Shown here: positions 8,746-17,303 of the stretch, one piece after another | How positions within the stretch are numbered: position 1 is the stretch's first letter | Layout: each line of letters opens with the position of its first letter | NCBI RefSeq assembly: GCF_017921975.2 | Contig: NZ_JAGEMO020000001.1 | Span: 248,001-312,000 of the forward strand | DNA: 64,000 nucleotides | Reading direction: 5' to 3' | DNA from: Hymenobacter terricola | GTDB taxonomy: Bacteria > Bacteroidota > Bacteroidia > Cytophagales > Hymenobacteraceae | The notes under the pieces: model-generated | Databases searched by the model: none | What the model was told of the DNA's origin: nothing | What the model saw: only the letters and a program-made list of their open reading frames with translations | Program-made: the position numbers and the translations under genes

Positions 8746-9945
8746 ATGCGCCTTCAGCTATACTCGCAACTCCTGTGCTTTTTATTGCTCGGCTATCTGT
8801 TAGTCGGTGCTTCCTGCGAGTCACGAAGCAAAAAAAACCCGGTGCCGACAGCACCCAATGCTGGTTTTGCGAAACTACTGCGCCACCTGCATCAGGCAAT
8901 GTGTAGCGAGCAACTCGGCGCGCTTCCAGTGATTTTTCGCGATAGCAATAACGTCTATACCGATGAGCATCACTACAAGCGAGTGCTGGAATATGAATTG
9001 CGGCTAGCGGAGCGGCCACTTGGTCTACGCTGCCAAACCATCCAGCTTCGCAATCCCTTTGGCCCCGATGCTTTCCCCCTCGCAAACTCAATAGTTTATC
9101 AGAATCATCTGATTGCCCTCTTCTCGCCAGGACAATTCGCCTGCTTCCGACTGCCCGGCCTCGAACGAGATACCCAGATGGAACAGCAGCTGAACGTTCA
9201 ATTATTTGAACGTCATCAGACCCTCAACCAACAGCTTATTGGCTGGCATCAAGGCCGGGCTTACTATTTCGATAATTCCCGCCGTGCCTGGCAGCCCGAT
9301 ACCGATGTGCTCCCGTTCAACCAGTGGCCCACGCTATTTGAAGACGAGCTTTATGTGTGTACAAAGGATTGCCAGGGCGAATTTGGTGGCAGCCTGTATT
9401 TCTTCAACAAGCAGACGAAGCGCGTTACGCGCACCGATGCTACCTGCGCCACTGCTGTATGGAAGCAGGATGGACGGTATCAGGTGCTGGCTTCTTTGCC
9501 CCATATGCTGGGCCATGCCCGCAGAGGAGCCATTCAATCACCGGAATCATTAGCCGCGGCTTCACTACCACGGAATCCAGCGAAAACCTGGGAATACGAC
9601 TTGTCAGATGTGCTTCCCGACCCCACCGTAAAACGCGTTTTCAGCTTTATCATGGTGCTCATGCCTGGTGCCTTCCGCTGGAATAATCAAACTTTTTACT
9701 TGGTTGATTGGCGGAATGCCACCTTTGTGGCCACCATTAAAGACCGGCAAATTACCATTGTTGACCCGCTGTTCAGCAACTCGTTGGATACCCATCACGC
9801 CGTCACGACCAACTATCCAGATAATACTGCCTTGACTACTATTCCTCGCTTTTACTCAAAAGATAAAGAGGCTGCGTGTTTGCTAATACACAATGGGCTC
9901 GCCCTACAAGTAGAATGGAGTGCGCGGCAGAAGCTTCCATATTAG
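8746..9945 (+). CDS. Uncharacterised secreted protein, probable lipoprotein
   Basis: A 399-residue protein that I do not recognise. The N-terminus has a hydrophobic stretch (LLCFLLLGYLLVGAS) followed by Cys at about residue 24, so it is secreted and may be lipidated, although the residues before the Cys are not an ideal lipobox. The body is rich in aromatic and beta-prone segments with no clear motif; repeated W/Y-containing strands could form a beta-propeller, which is a guess. The gene is richer in A+T than polA and the following genes. It is bracketed by the intact polA 3' end and a decayed copy of that end, which points to insertion of this segment. Confidence 0.65.
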   Translation: MRLQLYSQLLCFLLLGYLLVGASCESRSKKNPVPTAPNAGFAKLLRHLHQAMCSEQLGALPVIFRDSNNVYTDEHHYKRVLEYELRLAERPLGLRCQTIQLRNPFGPDAFPLANSIVYQNHLIALFSPGQFACFRLPGLERDTQMEQQLNVQLFERHQTLNQQLIGWHQGRAYYFDNSRRAWQPDTDVLPFNQWPTLFEDELYVCTKDCQGEFGGSLYFFNKQTKRVTRTDATCATAVWKQDGRYQVLASLPHMLGHARRGAIQSPESLAAASLPRNPAKTWEYDLSDVLPDPTVKRVFSFIMVLMPGAFRWNNQTFYLVDWRNATFVATIKDRQITIVDPLFSNSLDTHHAVTTNYPDNTALTTIPRFYSKDKEAACLLIHNGLALQVEWSARQKLPY

Positions 9946-9951
9946 GCGAGT

Positions 9952-10005
9952 ATGCCACTGGAAGTGAAAATGGGAACTGCCCAGGACTGGCGGGAGGTGC
10001 ACTAA
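9952..10005 (+). pseudogene. Relic of a second polA 3' end (last 17 codons plus stop)
   Basis: Read from ATG 9952, the 17 residues MPLEVKMGTAQDWREVH and stop align without gaps to the last residues of the intact polA (VPLEVEVGTGRNWLEAH). Nine of 17 residues match and the stop codons coincide. By hand count 40 of 54 bases agree, and several differences are at third codon positions, as in a diverged coding copy. The intervening 1.27 kb contains only the orphan lipoprotein. Either an element inserted at the polA 3' end, or a foreign polA replaced the resident gene and left its tail. Confidence 0.65.
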
Positions 10006-10069
10006 ATACTGCACCTTCACCACCTACTCGCCGTATACCCAGGCTTTCGACCAATCTACTCCGAAAGCC

Positions 10070-10555
10070 ATGCCGCACCAACCCCACACGACAACCCTCC
10101 AAAACGTAGCCCGTGGGCTGCTGGGCACTTTTATGGTGGTGGCCGGCACCGGCCACCTCACCTTTGCCCGGCAGGATTTTCAGGCGCAGGTGCCCGATTT
10201 TGTGCCGCTGGATAAGGATACCGTCGTGCTGCAATCGGGAGTAGTGGAAATTGGCCTGGGGCTGGCGCTGCTGCTCTGGAAGCGCCGCCGGGTGGCCATG
10301 GGACTGGGCCTGGCGGCATTCTACGCGGCGGTGTTTCCCGGCAACATTCACCAATACACCCACCACCTTTCCGCCTTTGGCCTCGACACCGATAAGAAAC
10401 GGCTGGCCCGGCTGTTTTTCCAGCCCGTGCTGATGGGTGCGGCGCTGTATTCGACCGGGGCCTGGCAGGCGCTGCAACGGAAGAAACAGCACCCCGCCGC
10501 TACCCCCCTTAAATTGTCAAAGAGCCCGGAGCGACTTACGCTCCGGGCTCTTTGA
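10070..10555 (+). CDS. DoxX-like small integral membrane protein
   Basis: A 161-residue protein with about four hydrophobic segments (LLGTFMVVAGTGHLTF, VVEIGLGLALLLW, VAMGLGLAAFYAAVFPGN, RLFFQPVLMGAALYSTG), the size and pattern of DoxX/DoxD-like membrane proteins, a family with poorly defined roles in redox or thiol stress. The charged C-terminal tail from about residue 148 is encoded inside a strong terminator hairpin. An alternative stop (TAA 10510) lies one frame away just after a run of six C, so the natural protein may be shorter if that run carries a one-base error. Confidence 0.75.
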   Translation: MPHQPHTTTLQNVARGLLGTFMVVAGTGHLTFARQDFQAQVPDFVPLDKDTVVLQSGVVEIGLGLALLLWKRRRVAMGLGLAAFYAAVFPGNIHQYTHHLSAFGLDTDKKRLARLFFQPVLMGAALYSTGAWQALQRKKQHPAATPLKLSKSPERLTLRAL

Positions 10556-10556
10556 C
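10516..10556. terminator. Strong bidirectional terminator hairpin
   Basis: An 18-bp perfect stem (10516-10533 with 10539-10556) around a 5-base loop, GC-rich in the centre and A/T-rich at the base, followed by a modest GTTT. It separates the DoxX gene from the small gene on the opposite strand and could end transcription from both sides. The DoxX stop codon lies inside its right arm. Confidence 0.7.
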
Positions 10557-10568
10557 GTTTCTGCGAAA

Positions 10569-10691
10569 CTACTTTTTCTGGGTTTTCACGGCTTTGCCGG
10601 AAGGCTTGTCCTTGATAACCTCTTCGTTCTGCTTTTCCTTGTTTTTGGTAGCCGGGTCGGTGTGTTTCGGCGTGCTGGTGGTATTGGCCAT
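10569..10691 (-). CDS. Small lysine-rich hydrophilic protein
   Basis: A 40-residue protein starting MANTTSTPKHTDPATKNKEK, with many Lys, Thr, Asn and Glu and no hydrophobic core, so it is probably disordered. The start at 10691 is chosen because the sequence upstream in the longer frame looks non-coding. It faces the DoxX gene across the terminator. No function can be assigned; the low-complexity composition makes this a tentative gene. Confidence 0.45.
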   Translation of the reverse strand: MANTTSTPKHTDPATKNKEKQNEEVIKDKPSGKAVKTQKK

Positions 10692-10815
10692 GGCGTGAGA
10701 AGGAAATTGGTGGATGGAATAGCTCCTTGTACGGCTGGCATCGTATGCCGGCTGATGCGGAGGCCGGGTTTCGCCTTCACGTGCTTTTATTATTGCCTTT
10801 AAACCAACCATTCCG

Positions 10816-11298
10816 ATGGAAAAACACACCCGGGAAAAGCTCGTCGCCGAATTAGTCAGTCTGCTCAGCGAGGGCAGCGCCCACGCCACGTTCGAAGACG
10901 CCTGCGCAGGTTTGACGGCCCAGGTTTGGAACCAGCACGTTCCCGACGTGCCTTACACCATCTGGCAACTGGCCGAGCACATCCGCATTGCGCAGTGGGA
11001 CATCGTAGAATTCTGCCTTGACCCCGACCATAAATCGCCGAAATGGCCGGATGCCTACTGGCCGAAAAAAGACGCCACGGCCGACGCGAAAGCCTGGCAG
11101 GCCACGCTGGCGCACATCGGGCAGGACCGCCAGCGCTTCACCGAGCTGCTGCAAAACCCGGCCACGGATTTGCTCACGCCCCTGCCCCACGGCACCGGCC
11201 AAACCATTCTGCGCGAAGCCTTCCTCATTGGCGACCACACGGCCTACCATACCGGCGAAATCATCATGGTGCGGCGCCTGCTCCACGCCTGGAAATGA
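10816..11298 (+). CDS. DinB family protein (putative metal-dependent four-helix bundle)
   Basis: A 160-residue protein of the DinB/YfiT type. His residues in the expected places are visible: AEHIRIAQWD (about residue 55) and DHTAYHTGEI (about residues 138-147), which in this superfamily form a three-His metal site. Members include thiol transferases and many uncharacterised proteins induced by damage or stress. The gene stands alone; the carboxylesterase gene on the other strand converges on it with only 26 bases between the two stops. A second, less similar DinB protein is at 43734. Confidence 0.8.
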   Translation: MEKHTREKLVAELVSLLSEGSAHATFEDACAGLTAQVWNQHVPDVPYTIWQLAEHIRIAQWDIVEFCLDPDHKSPKWPDAYWPKKDATADAKAWQATLAHIGQDRQRFTELLQNPATDLLTPLPHGTGQTILREAFLIGDHTAYHTGEIIMVRRLLHAWK

Positions 11299-11324
11299 GC
11301 CGCGCAGGGGTGTTTAGCCTCAAT

Positions 11325-12908
11325 TTAGCGGGCGTAGCCCTGCACCGGAAACGCGGGGTCCTCATACGGGGCCGGTATGGACTCGCTGCGGCTGTTGGCA
11401 TCGAAAATCAGTACCCGCTTTTCGGCTTCGGTGTAGGCTGGCCACGTTGGGCCGGGCTGCCCGGTTTTGATGAAACGAGCCCAATGGGCGTGCATGGCCG
11501 CGGCCAGGGCGGGGTCGGCGGCTTTGCGCGGGGCACCCGGTGCGGCCACGGTAGCGGCGGCGGTAGTTCCTTGCGGCGCATCCCACACGAAAGCCAGCTC
11601 CTGGGCGTGCGTGGGCCGGGTGGTGGCGTTGCTCCAGTCGAAGCGGTATAGCCAGACGGGCACCTGCCGGGCGGCCAGCGCATTGGCCAAGCGGTAGGTG
11701 GCCATTCGGTAGAGATAGTCGGTGAGGGTGTTGCGCCAGGCCGCTGGGTCGGCCTGGGCCAGGCGCTGCTGGTAGGCGCGCCACACATAGCGGCTATTTT
11801 GAGTGCCAAACACTTGTTGCAGCGCACTTTCGCTGGGCTCGTGCATCACCGAGCCGGGGCCGGTAAATGCACCGGCTTCCTCCAGATTACTGCCCAGCAG
11901 CACGCGAAGCGGAGCCAGCGCGGTGCGGCGCAGGTAATCGAGCGGCGGCGCGGGAATGATGGCGCCATCGAGCACCGGGCCAAATGCTTGCAGGCCGCTA
12001 TTGTTGGCCGTGAACCGGCCCTGGGCCCGGATAATGTCTTCGGCCGGTAGCGTGAGCAAGGCGCGGGCGCTGGGGAGGTGCAGCTCCTGCAGCAGCTGGC
12101 GCGTCACGGCGCTGGCGGTGGCCGTGTCGCGCACAGCCTGCACGGCCCCGCTTTCCAGAATCACCTGCCGAAACAAGGGCCGGGCGGCCGGCGTGGCCAG
12201 CAGCCCGCCAATGAGCTTAGCCCCGGCCGACTCGCCCATCACCGTCACCCGGTCGGGGTCGCCGCCGAAAGCCTGGATGTTGTCATGCACCCAGCGCAGC
12301 GCGGCCACGGCATCCAGCAGGCCGCAGTTGCCCGCCTGAGCATAGGCGGCCCCCACGCGATTGCCGAGCTGTAGAAACCCCAACGCCCCCAATCGGTAGT
12401 TGAAACTCACCGCCACAATGGTGTCCTGGGCGGCAAAGGTCCAGGTGTCGTTATCCTGCCCCGAGCCCCCGGTGAAGGCCCCGCCATGCACCCACACCAC
12501 CACCGGCCGGCGCGCCTTTTTGGGCAATGCCGGGGCCCACACGTTCAGGTACAGGCAGTCCTCGCCGCCCTGCACCCCTGCCGCGCCGCCCGCCTGCAGC
12601 GCCCGGGCCCCAAAGGCCACTGCCGCCCTCACGCCCTTGCGCCTGGGCAGCGGCTGCGGTGGCTGGAAACGCAGTGTCCCCACTGGCGCTTGGGCGTAGG
12701 CAATGCCCCGAAACACGCGCAATGCACCTTCCTGCACGCCCTGCACCTTGCCCTGGTGGGTTTTGACCACAGGGCCGGCCGGGGGTTGAGCGTATCCGCG
12801 GGTTGATGCGGTGCCGAGAATCAGCAGCAATAGCCGCACGCAACAGGGCCGGAGGCGGTGGCTTAGGGGTTGGTAAATCATGCTGTAAATTCGGATTAGC
12901 GCCGGCAT
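11325..12908 (-). CDS. Secreted type-B carboxylesterase
   Basis: A 527-residue serine hydrolase of the carboxylesterase/cholinesterase family. The nucleophile elbow GESAGA is at about residue 225 and the oxyanion strand WVHGGAFTGGSG precedes it. SNLEEAG probably carries the acid and HAQELAFVW the catalytic His, the same arrangement as in acetylcholinesterase and p-nitrobenzyl esterase. A signal peptide (LLLLILGTASTRGYAQ) shows export. ATG 12881 (MIYQPLSHR) would give a more normal signal peptide than 12908 and may be the true start. It lies 4 bases after the sigma54-type regulator, so the two are co-transcribed. The substrate is unknown. Confidence 0.88.
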   Translation of the reverse strand: MPALIRIYSMIYQPLSHRLRPCCVRLLLLILGTASTRGYAQPPAGPVVKTHQGKVQGVQEGALRVFRGIAYAQAPVGTLRFQPPQPLPRRKGVRAAVAFGARALQAGGAAGVQGGEDCLYLNVWAPALPKKARRPVVVWVHGGAFTGGSGQDNDTWTFAAQDTIVAVSFNYRLGALGFLQLGNRVGAAYAQAGNCGLLDAVAALRWVHDNIQAFGGDPDRVTVMGESAGAKLIGGLLATPAARPLFRQVILESGAVQAVRDTATASAVTRQLLQELHLPSARALLTLPAEDIIRAQGRFTANNSGLQAFGPVLDGAIIPAPPLDYLRRTALAPLRVLLGSNLEEAGAFTGPGSVMHEPSESALQQVFGTQNSRYVWRAYQQRLAQADPAAWRNTLTDYLYRMATYRLANALAARQVPVWLYRFDWSNATTRPTHAQELAFVWDAPQGTTAAATVAAPGAPRKAADPALAAAMHAHWARFIKTGQPGPTWPAYTEAEKRVLIFDANSRSESIPAPYEDPAFPVQGYAR

Positions 12909-12912
12909 TGTA

Positions 12913-15045
12913 TCAGGCCTCCACGCCCACCGTGCGGCGGATGCCCAGTTTTTTCATGCGCGCTTCCAGGGTTTTGGGATTGATATCGAGCATTAATGCC
13001 GCGCCTTGTGCCCCGCTCACGCGGCCGCCGGTGCGGTTTAGCGCGGCCAGAATGTGGTCGCGCTCCTGCTCCTTCAGCGTCTTGAGCGGCGCAAAGCCAG
13101 GAACCAAGCCGGCGCCAGCCGCCAATACCAGCGGCGCGGCCGCAAAGCCCGCGAATTCCAAATAAGCCCCCTGGCTCACGATAATGGCCTGTTCCAGCAC
13201 GTGCTCCAGCTCGCGGATATTGCCGGGCCAGGGGTAGGCTTGCAGCGCCGCCAAATCGGCCGGGCGCACCTGCCGCACGGGCTTGCCGAGGCGCTTGCTC
13301 AGGCGTTGAATGAAGTGGCGCAGCAAGGGCTCAATGTCTTCGCGGCGCTCGCGCAGGGGCGCCAGCTGAATGGGAAACACGTTGAGCCGGTAGTACAAAT
13401 CGGCCCGGAAACGGCCGGCGGCTACTTCGTCGGCCAGTACGCGGTTGGTGGCTGCTATCACGCGGGCGTCGGAATGCAGGACTTTGGTGCCGCCCAGGCG
13501 CTCAAACTCCCGCTCCTGCAGCACGCGCAGCAGCTTGGCCTGCAGGTCGAGGGGCAGCTCTCCAATTTCATCGAGGAAAATGGTGCCGCCGTTGGCCAGC
13601 TCAAACTTGCCTACGCGTCGCTCCACGGCCCCGGTGAAGGCCCCTTTTTCGTGGCCAAACAGCTCGCTTTCAATCAGACTGGCCGGCAGCGCGGCGCAGT
13701 TGAGCTTGATGAGGGCGCGGGCGTGGCGGGGCGAGGCATTGTGCAGCTCACGGGCCACCAGCTCCTTGCCGGTGCCGGTTTCGCCCGAAATCAGCACCGT
13801 GGTATCCGTGGGTGCCACTTGGCTGATGCGCAGCTGCACTTGCTGCAAGGCCGGGCCCTTGCCGATGAATGCGCCGGAATCGGCCCCAAAACGGGCGGAG
13901 GTATTGATTTCATCGACCAGATAGGTGCGCTCCTGCTCCACCTGGGCCTTCAGTTCCTCAATCTGTTCGAAGGCGAAGAGGTTCTCCAGGGCCAGGGCAA
14001 TCTGGGGCGTGAGGGCCAGCACGGTGGCCAGGTCTTCAGAGCGAAACGCCGTGGGCGTCGACGAGGACAGGATGAGCACGGCCGCGCCGTCGGAGCGCTG
14101 CCAGATGGGCACGATGAGCATGGCCCGGGTACCATACTCCTCGTACACGCGGCGCATCAGCGGGTAGCGCCGGGCCAGGTCCCGAAATTCATCGGCGGCG
14201 TACAGGCTAGGGGTTTGCAGCAAATCGTTCAGCTGCTGATACATGGCCGACATATCAAGCTGGTTCAGGCCGTGCTGGCGGTTGGGGTCAAGGGCCAGCA
14301 GCGGGGCATTGGAGCCGTCATTGGGGCGCGAAAATTCGGCAAAGCCCTCGAAGGGCTCCTGCCGGCCCGCCCGCTGCACCCGAATGCCAAAATAATCGAA
14401 CCGCACCACTTGGCTCAGCGCCTCGGCCACGGCCCGGAACAGGGGCTCGCGCTGCTTGATGCTGAGCAGGGCGTTGGTGATGTTGAGCTGCAGGGTGCGC
14501 TCCTGCTCGCGGCGGGCTACTTCCTCGAAGGCCAGGGTGTTGGTCACGGCCACGGCAATGAGGGAGCCGAGCTTTTCCAGCAGCTTCACGTCGGCCGGCG
14601 TGAGGTTGGGGGTGCGGCGCGAGGCCAGCGTGAGAAAGCCCGTGAGGCGCCCGCCGATGTGCAGCGGCACGGCGGTGAGCTGGGTAACCCCCAGATTTGT
14701 GAACTTATTGAACGGCGCGTAATTGGGATAGTCGGCGAGGTATTGCCGGGGCGTGAACTGCTGCACGCGCGGGTCGGCCACCAGCATTTCGAGGGGCGTG
14801 CCGGCAATGGGGCTGAACTGGTCGGCACCGGCCGGAATGGCCGGCGCCTCGTCGGCACCGTAGTAGTCCCGCAGAAACAACCGCTTGAGTTTCAGCTCTT
14901 CATCAAAGACGTTGATGCCAATAAAGTCGAACGGGAAGATGAGCCGCAACTTGGTAGTTACAACTTTAAACAGCGAGTCCTTGTCCCGAATCGTGGCAAT
15001 GGCTTCGTTGAGGTGCAGCAGCAGGGTTTCGTCCTGGTCGGGCAT
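12913..15045 (-). CDS. Sigma54-dependent transcriptional activator with two GAF domains
   Basis: A 710-residue response protein. Residues about 10-165 and 185-345 look like tandem GAF ligand-sensing domains. The AAA+ domain has Walker A GETGTGKE (about 418), the sigma54-contacting GAFTGA loop (about 466), a Walker B region [10 protein letters not shown] and the second half with [15 protein letters not shown]. The C-terminal Fis-type helix-turn-helix is about 655-705. It therefore should remodel sigma54 holoenzyme. It is divergent from the TolC efflux operon across about 295 bases and followed by the carboxylesterase, which makes both its likely targets. The signal sensed is unknown; there is no receiver domain. 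Confidence 0.92.
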   Translation of the reverse strand: MPDQDETLLLHLNEAIATIRDKDSLFKVVTTKLRLIFPFDFIGINVFDEELKLKRLFLRDYYGADEAPAIPAGADQFSPIAGTPLEMLVADPRVQQFTPRQYLADYPNYAPFNKFTNLGVTQLTAVPLHIGGRLTGFLTLASRRTPNLTPADVKLLEKLGSLIAVAVTNTLAFEEVARREQERTLQLNITNALLSIKQREPLFRAVAEALSQVVRFDYFGIRVQRAGRQEPFEGFAEFSRPNDGSNAPLLALDPNRQHGLNQLDMSAMYQQLNDLLQTPSLYAADEFRDLARRYPLMRRVYEEYGTRAMLIVPIWQRSDGAAVLILSSSTPTAFRSEDLATVLALTPQIALALENLFAFEQIEELKAQVEQERTYLVDEINTSARFGADSGAFIGKGPALQQVQLRISQVAPTDTTVLISGETGTGKELVARELHNASPRHARALIKLNCAALPASLIESELFGHEKGAFTGAVERRVGKFELANGGTIFLDEIGELPLDLQAKLLRVLQEREFERLGGTKVLHSDARVIAATNRVLADEVAAGRFRADLYYRLNVFPIQLAPLRERREDIEPLLRHFIQRLSKRLGKPVRQVRPADLAALQAYPWPGNIRELEHVLEQAIIVSQGAYLEFAGFAAAPLVLAAGAGLVPGFAPLKTLKEQERDHILAALNRTGGRVSGAQGAALMLDINPKTLEARMKKLGIRRTVGVEA

Positions 15046-15291
15046 GAATCGTGGGGTTGTTTTCTTTCGGCCGGCTTTACTGGCTCGGCATACCGGCCTT
15101 TTAGGAAGCAGTCGAAATCGAGGAGTTGCTATTTTCCCGAAATATCAGGAGTTTATTTAAAGGGATTCCTATTATTTAAGGAATACAATCGGCGCGGGTG
15201 AAAGTTCTGGCACGACTGAAACTTTCCATAAAAGCTTCGATATAAGCAGGAAACCGACAATTTGTGGATAATGAAAGCCCGTCTGCAACCC

Positions 15292-15308
15292 TTGGCACAA
15301 CATTCGGT
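15292..15308 (+). promoter_or_regulatory. Candidate sigma54-type promoter before the efflux operon
   Basis: TTGGCACA at 15292-15299 has the -24 element, and GG-N10-GG falls one base short of the invariant GG-N10-GC pattern. A second -24-like TGGCACG (15208-15214) lacks a -12 match. The position about 35 bases before the TolC start and the divergent GAFTGA-type activator support the call, but the -12 element is weak. The rest of this 295-base gap is AT-richer and shows no other clear signal. Confidence 0.3.
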
Positions 15309-15340
15309 AAGCACGATGTACTTCACGTATGCATTTGATT

Positions 15341-16675
15341 ATGTTCTCTCGATTTTCAACCCCCGCCGCCGTTGCCCTAACCCTGGCCGTGCTGGGTGCC
15401 GGCTCGGCCCAGGCGCAGACCGCGCCGGGCATCGACGTCATCACTGATTCGCTAACCCTGGACGGCACCGTGCGCTCGGTGCTGGACTCCAACCCGGCCA
15501 TCACCACGCTCGATGAGCTGGCCAACGCCGCCAGCGGCCGGTTGGCGCAGGCGCACACCGGTTTCCTGCCCCAGATTACGGGCACGGCCACTTACACGCG
15601 CATCGACCCGGTGGTGAAACTGCCCCTGGCCGGCGAAATATTTCAGCTGGCCCCGAACAATAACTACGACGCCCACATCACGGCGCAGTACCTGCTGCTG
15701 GATTTTGGCAAGAGCGACGCGACCGTGAAGGTGGCCGAGTCGCAGGTGCAAACGGCCAGGGACAACGTGACCGTGAGCCGCCGCGACCTGGCCTTCAACG
15801 CTGCCCAGGTATACTACAACATCCTGTTCATGCGCGAAAGCATTAAGGTGCAGGACGAGCAGATTGCCTCGCTGCAAGCGCACCGCAACGAAATGCAGAA
15901 GCGCGTGGAAGGCGGCGTGAGCACCAAATTCGACGTGACGACTACCGACGTGCGCATCACGCAGGCCCAGAACACCAAGATTGACCTGCAGAACCAGCTC
16001 CGCAACCAACAGGTGCAGCTGGCCCGCCTGCTGCACAAGCCCGGCCAGGCCGACATTCCGGTGAAAGGCCGGCTGGCCTTCCAGCCCCAGCCCGTGGACC
16101 TGAACGCCGAGCTGGCCAAAGCCTTCGAAAACCGCCCCGAAATCAAGCTGGCCCACGACGCCGAAACTTCGGCCAACCTGCAGGCCCGCCTCATCGAGCG
16201 CAGCAACATGCCCAGCCTGGGCGTGGGCGCGCAAGTGGGAGCCAAAAACGGCTACCTGCCCAACCTCAACCAAATCAAGCCCAACACGGTGGGCGTGATA
16301 CAGCTCTCGGTGCCGATTTACGACGGCAACAAGAACAAGAACCAGCGCGTGGAAGCCGCCGCCAACGCCCGCAGCGCCGTGGCCCGCACCCAGGACACGC
16401 AGGAGCAAATCCGCTCCGATGTGCGCCAGGCGGCCAACAACATGGAATTCAGCCAGGCCCGTTACGACAACTCGCAGCAGCAAATTGCCCAGGCCACCGA
16501 CGCCCTCACCCGCGCCCAGGGCCGCTACCGCTACGGCGTGGGCCAGAACCTCGACGTGCTCGACGCCGAAACCCAGCTGGCCCAGGCCCGCCTGGCCCGT
16601 GCGCAGGCCATGTACAACTACACCCTCGGCCAGTACCAGCTCAAGCGCGCCACCGGCGAGCAAATCTGGAAGTAG
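15341..16675 (+). CDS. TolC-family outer membrane efflux protein
   Basis: A 444-residue protein: signal peptide (FSRFSTPAAVALTLAVLGAGSAQAQ), then two repeats of long amphipathic helices and short strands typical of TolC. Gln/Ala-rich helices such as QVQTARDNVTVSRRDLAFNA and the C-terminal AQGRYRYGVGQNLDVLDAET are family hallmarks. It forms the trimeric outer-membrane duct of a tripartite pump. ATG 15341 gives the neatest signal peptide; 15329 is four codons upstream in frame. It is the first gene of an operon with UspA, HlyD/EmrA and EmrB-like genes, all on the same strand. Confidence 0.92.
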   Translation: MFSRFSTPAAVALTLAVLGAGSAQAQTAPGIDVITDSLTLDGTVRSVLDSNPAITTLDELANAASGRLAQAHTGFLPQITGTATYTRIDPVVKLPLAGEIFQLAPNNNYDAHITAQYLLLDFGKSDATVKVAESQVQTARDNVTVSRRDLAFNAAQVYYNILFMRESIKVQDEQIASLQAHRNEMQKRVEGGVSTKFDVTTTDVRITQAQNTKIDLQNQLRNQQVQLARLLHKPGQADIPVKGRLAFQPQPVDLNAELAKAFENRPEIKLAHDAETSANLQARLIERSNMPSLGVGAQVGAKNGYLPNLNQIKPNTVGVIQLSVPIYDGNKNKNQRVEAAANARSAVARTQDTQEQIRSDVRQAANNMEFSQARYDNSQQQIAQATDALTRAQGRYRYGVGQNLDVLDAETQLAQARLARAQAMYNYTLGQYQLKRATGEQIWK

Positions 16676-16788
16676 GTTGATTTGCTGAATTTTATAACGT
16701 GTTAATGTGCTTCTTAAAGAATTGTAAAGCCATTAGCATCTTAAAAAATCAGGCTATCGCCAGCACATCAACCCATCGACACATCAAC

Positions 16789-17238
16789 ATGAACCTCACC
16801 TCCATCCTTTGTCCGCTCGATTTCTCGGCCGCATCGGCAGGGCTGGTGGCGTACGCGGCGGCGCTGGCCGTGGCCACGGGGGCTGAACTGCGGCTGCTGC
16901 ACGTATGCGAGCCACAGGAAGACCCCAGCGGCCAGCGGCCCGACGCGGCCGTGTTTGCGCCCTGCGCCGAACGGCTGAACGGCCTGCGGACCACGGCCGA
17001 GCAAGCCGGCGTGGCCCGCGTGCACACCGGCGTGGTGCGGGGCGAGGCGGCACCGGAAATTGTGGCCGAAGCCCGTCGCCAACGCACCGACTTAATTGTT
17101 ATTGGAGCGCATGGCCAAACGGGCCTCACCCGCTTCCTGATGGGCAATACGGCCGAAATTGTATTGCGCACGGCCTGCTGCGCCACCCTGCTTGTGCGGG
17201 CTCCCCTGCGCCCCGAAACCGGCGACACGCCTGGCTAA
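16789..17238 (+). CDS. Universal stress protein, ATP-binding type
   Basis: A 149-residue single-domain UspA protein. The N-terminal SILCPLDFSAAS strand-loop with Asp and the C-terminal GAHGQTGLTRFLMGNTAE fit the G-2X-G-9X-G(S/T) ATP-binding motif. ATG 16789 is used because the sequence further upstream in frame is not Usp-like. It is inserted between the TolC and HlyD genes of an efflux operon, an unusual position that suggests stress-linked control of the pump or simple co-expression. Confidence 0.9.
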   Translation: MNLTSILCPLDFSAASAGLVAYAAALAVATGAELRLLHVCEPQEDPSGQRPDAAVFAPCAERLNGLRTTAEQAGVARVHTGVVRGEAAPEIVAEARRQRTDLIVIGAHGQTGLTRFLMGNTAEIVLRTACCATLLVRAPLRPETGDTPG

Positions 17239-17303
17239 CCGGCTGCATGGCCGCGTTTCCACTTCTCTTTTCCTTCAAAATCGACACCTGAATACTTACT
17301 AAG

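Noticed and set aside
15208-15224. TGGCACG as a second sigma54 promoter
   Set aside because: The GG is followed after ten bases by AC rather than GC, and no TTGC-like -12 element is present.
16699-16788. Longer start for the universal stress protein
   Set aside because: The extra 30 residues are not Usp-like and the region reads like an AT-rich leader; the fold begins at 16789.
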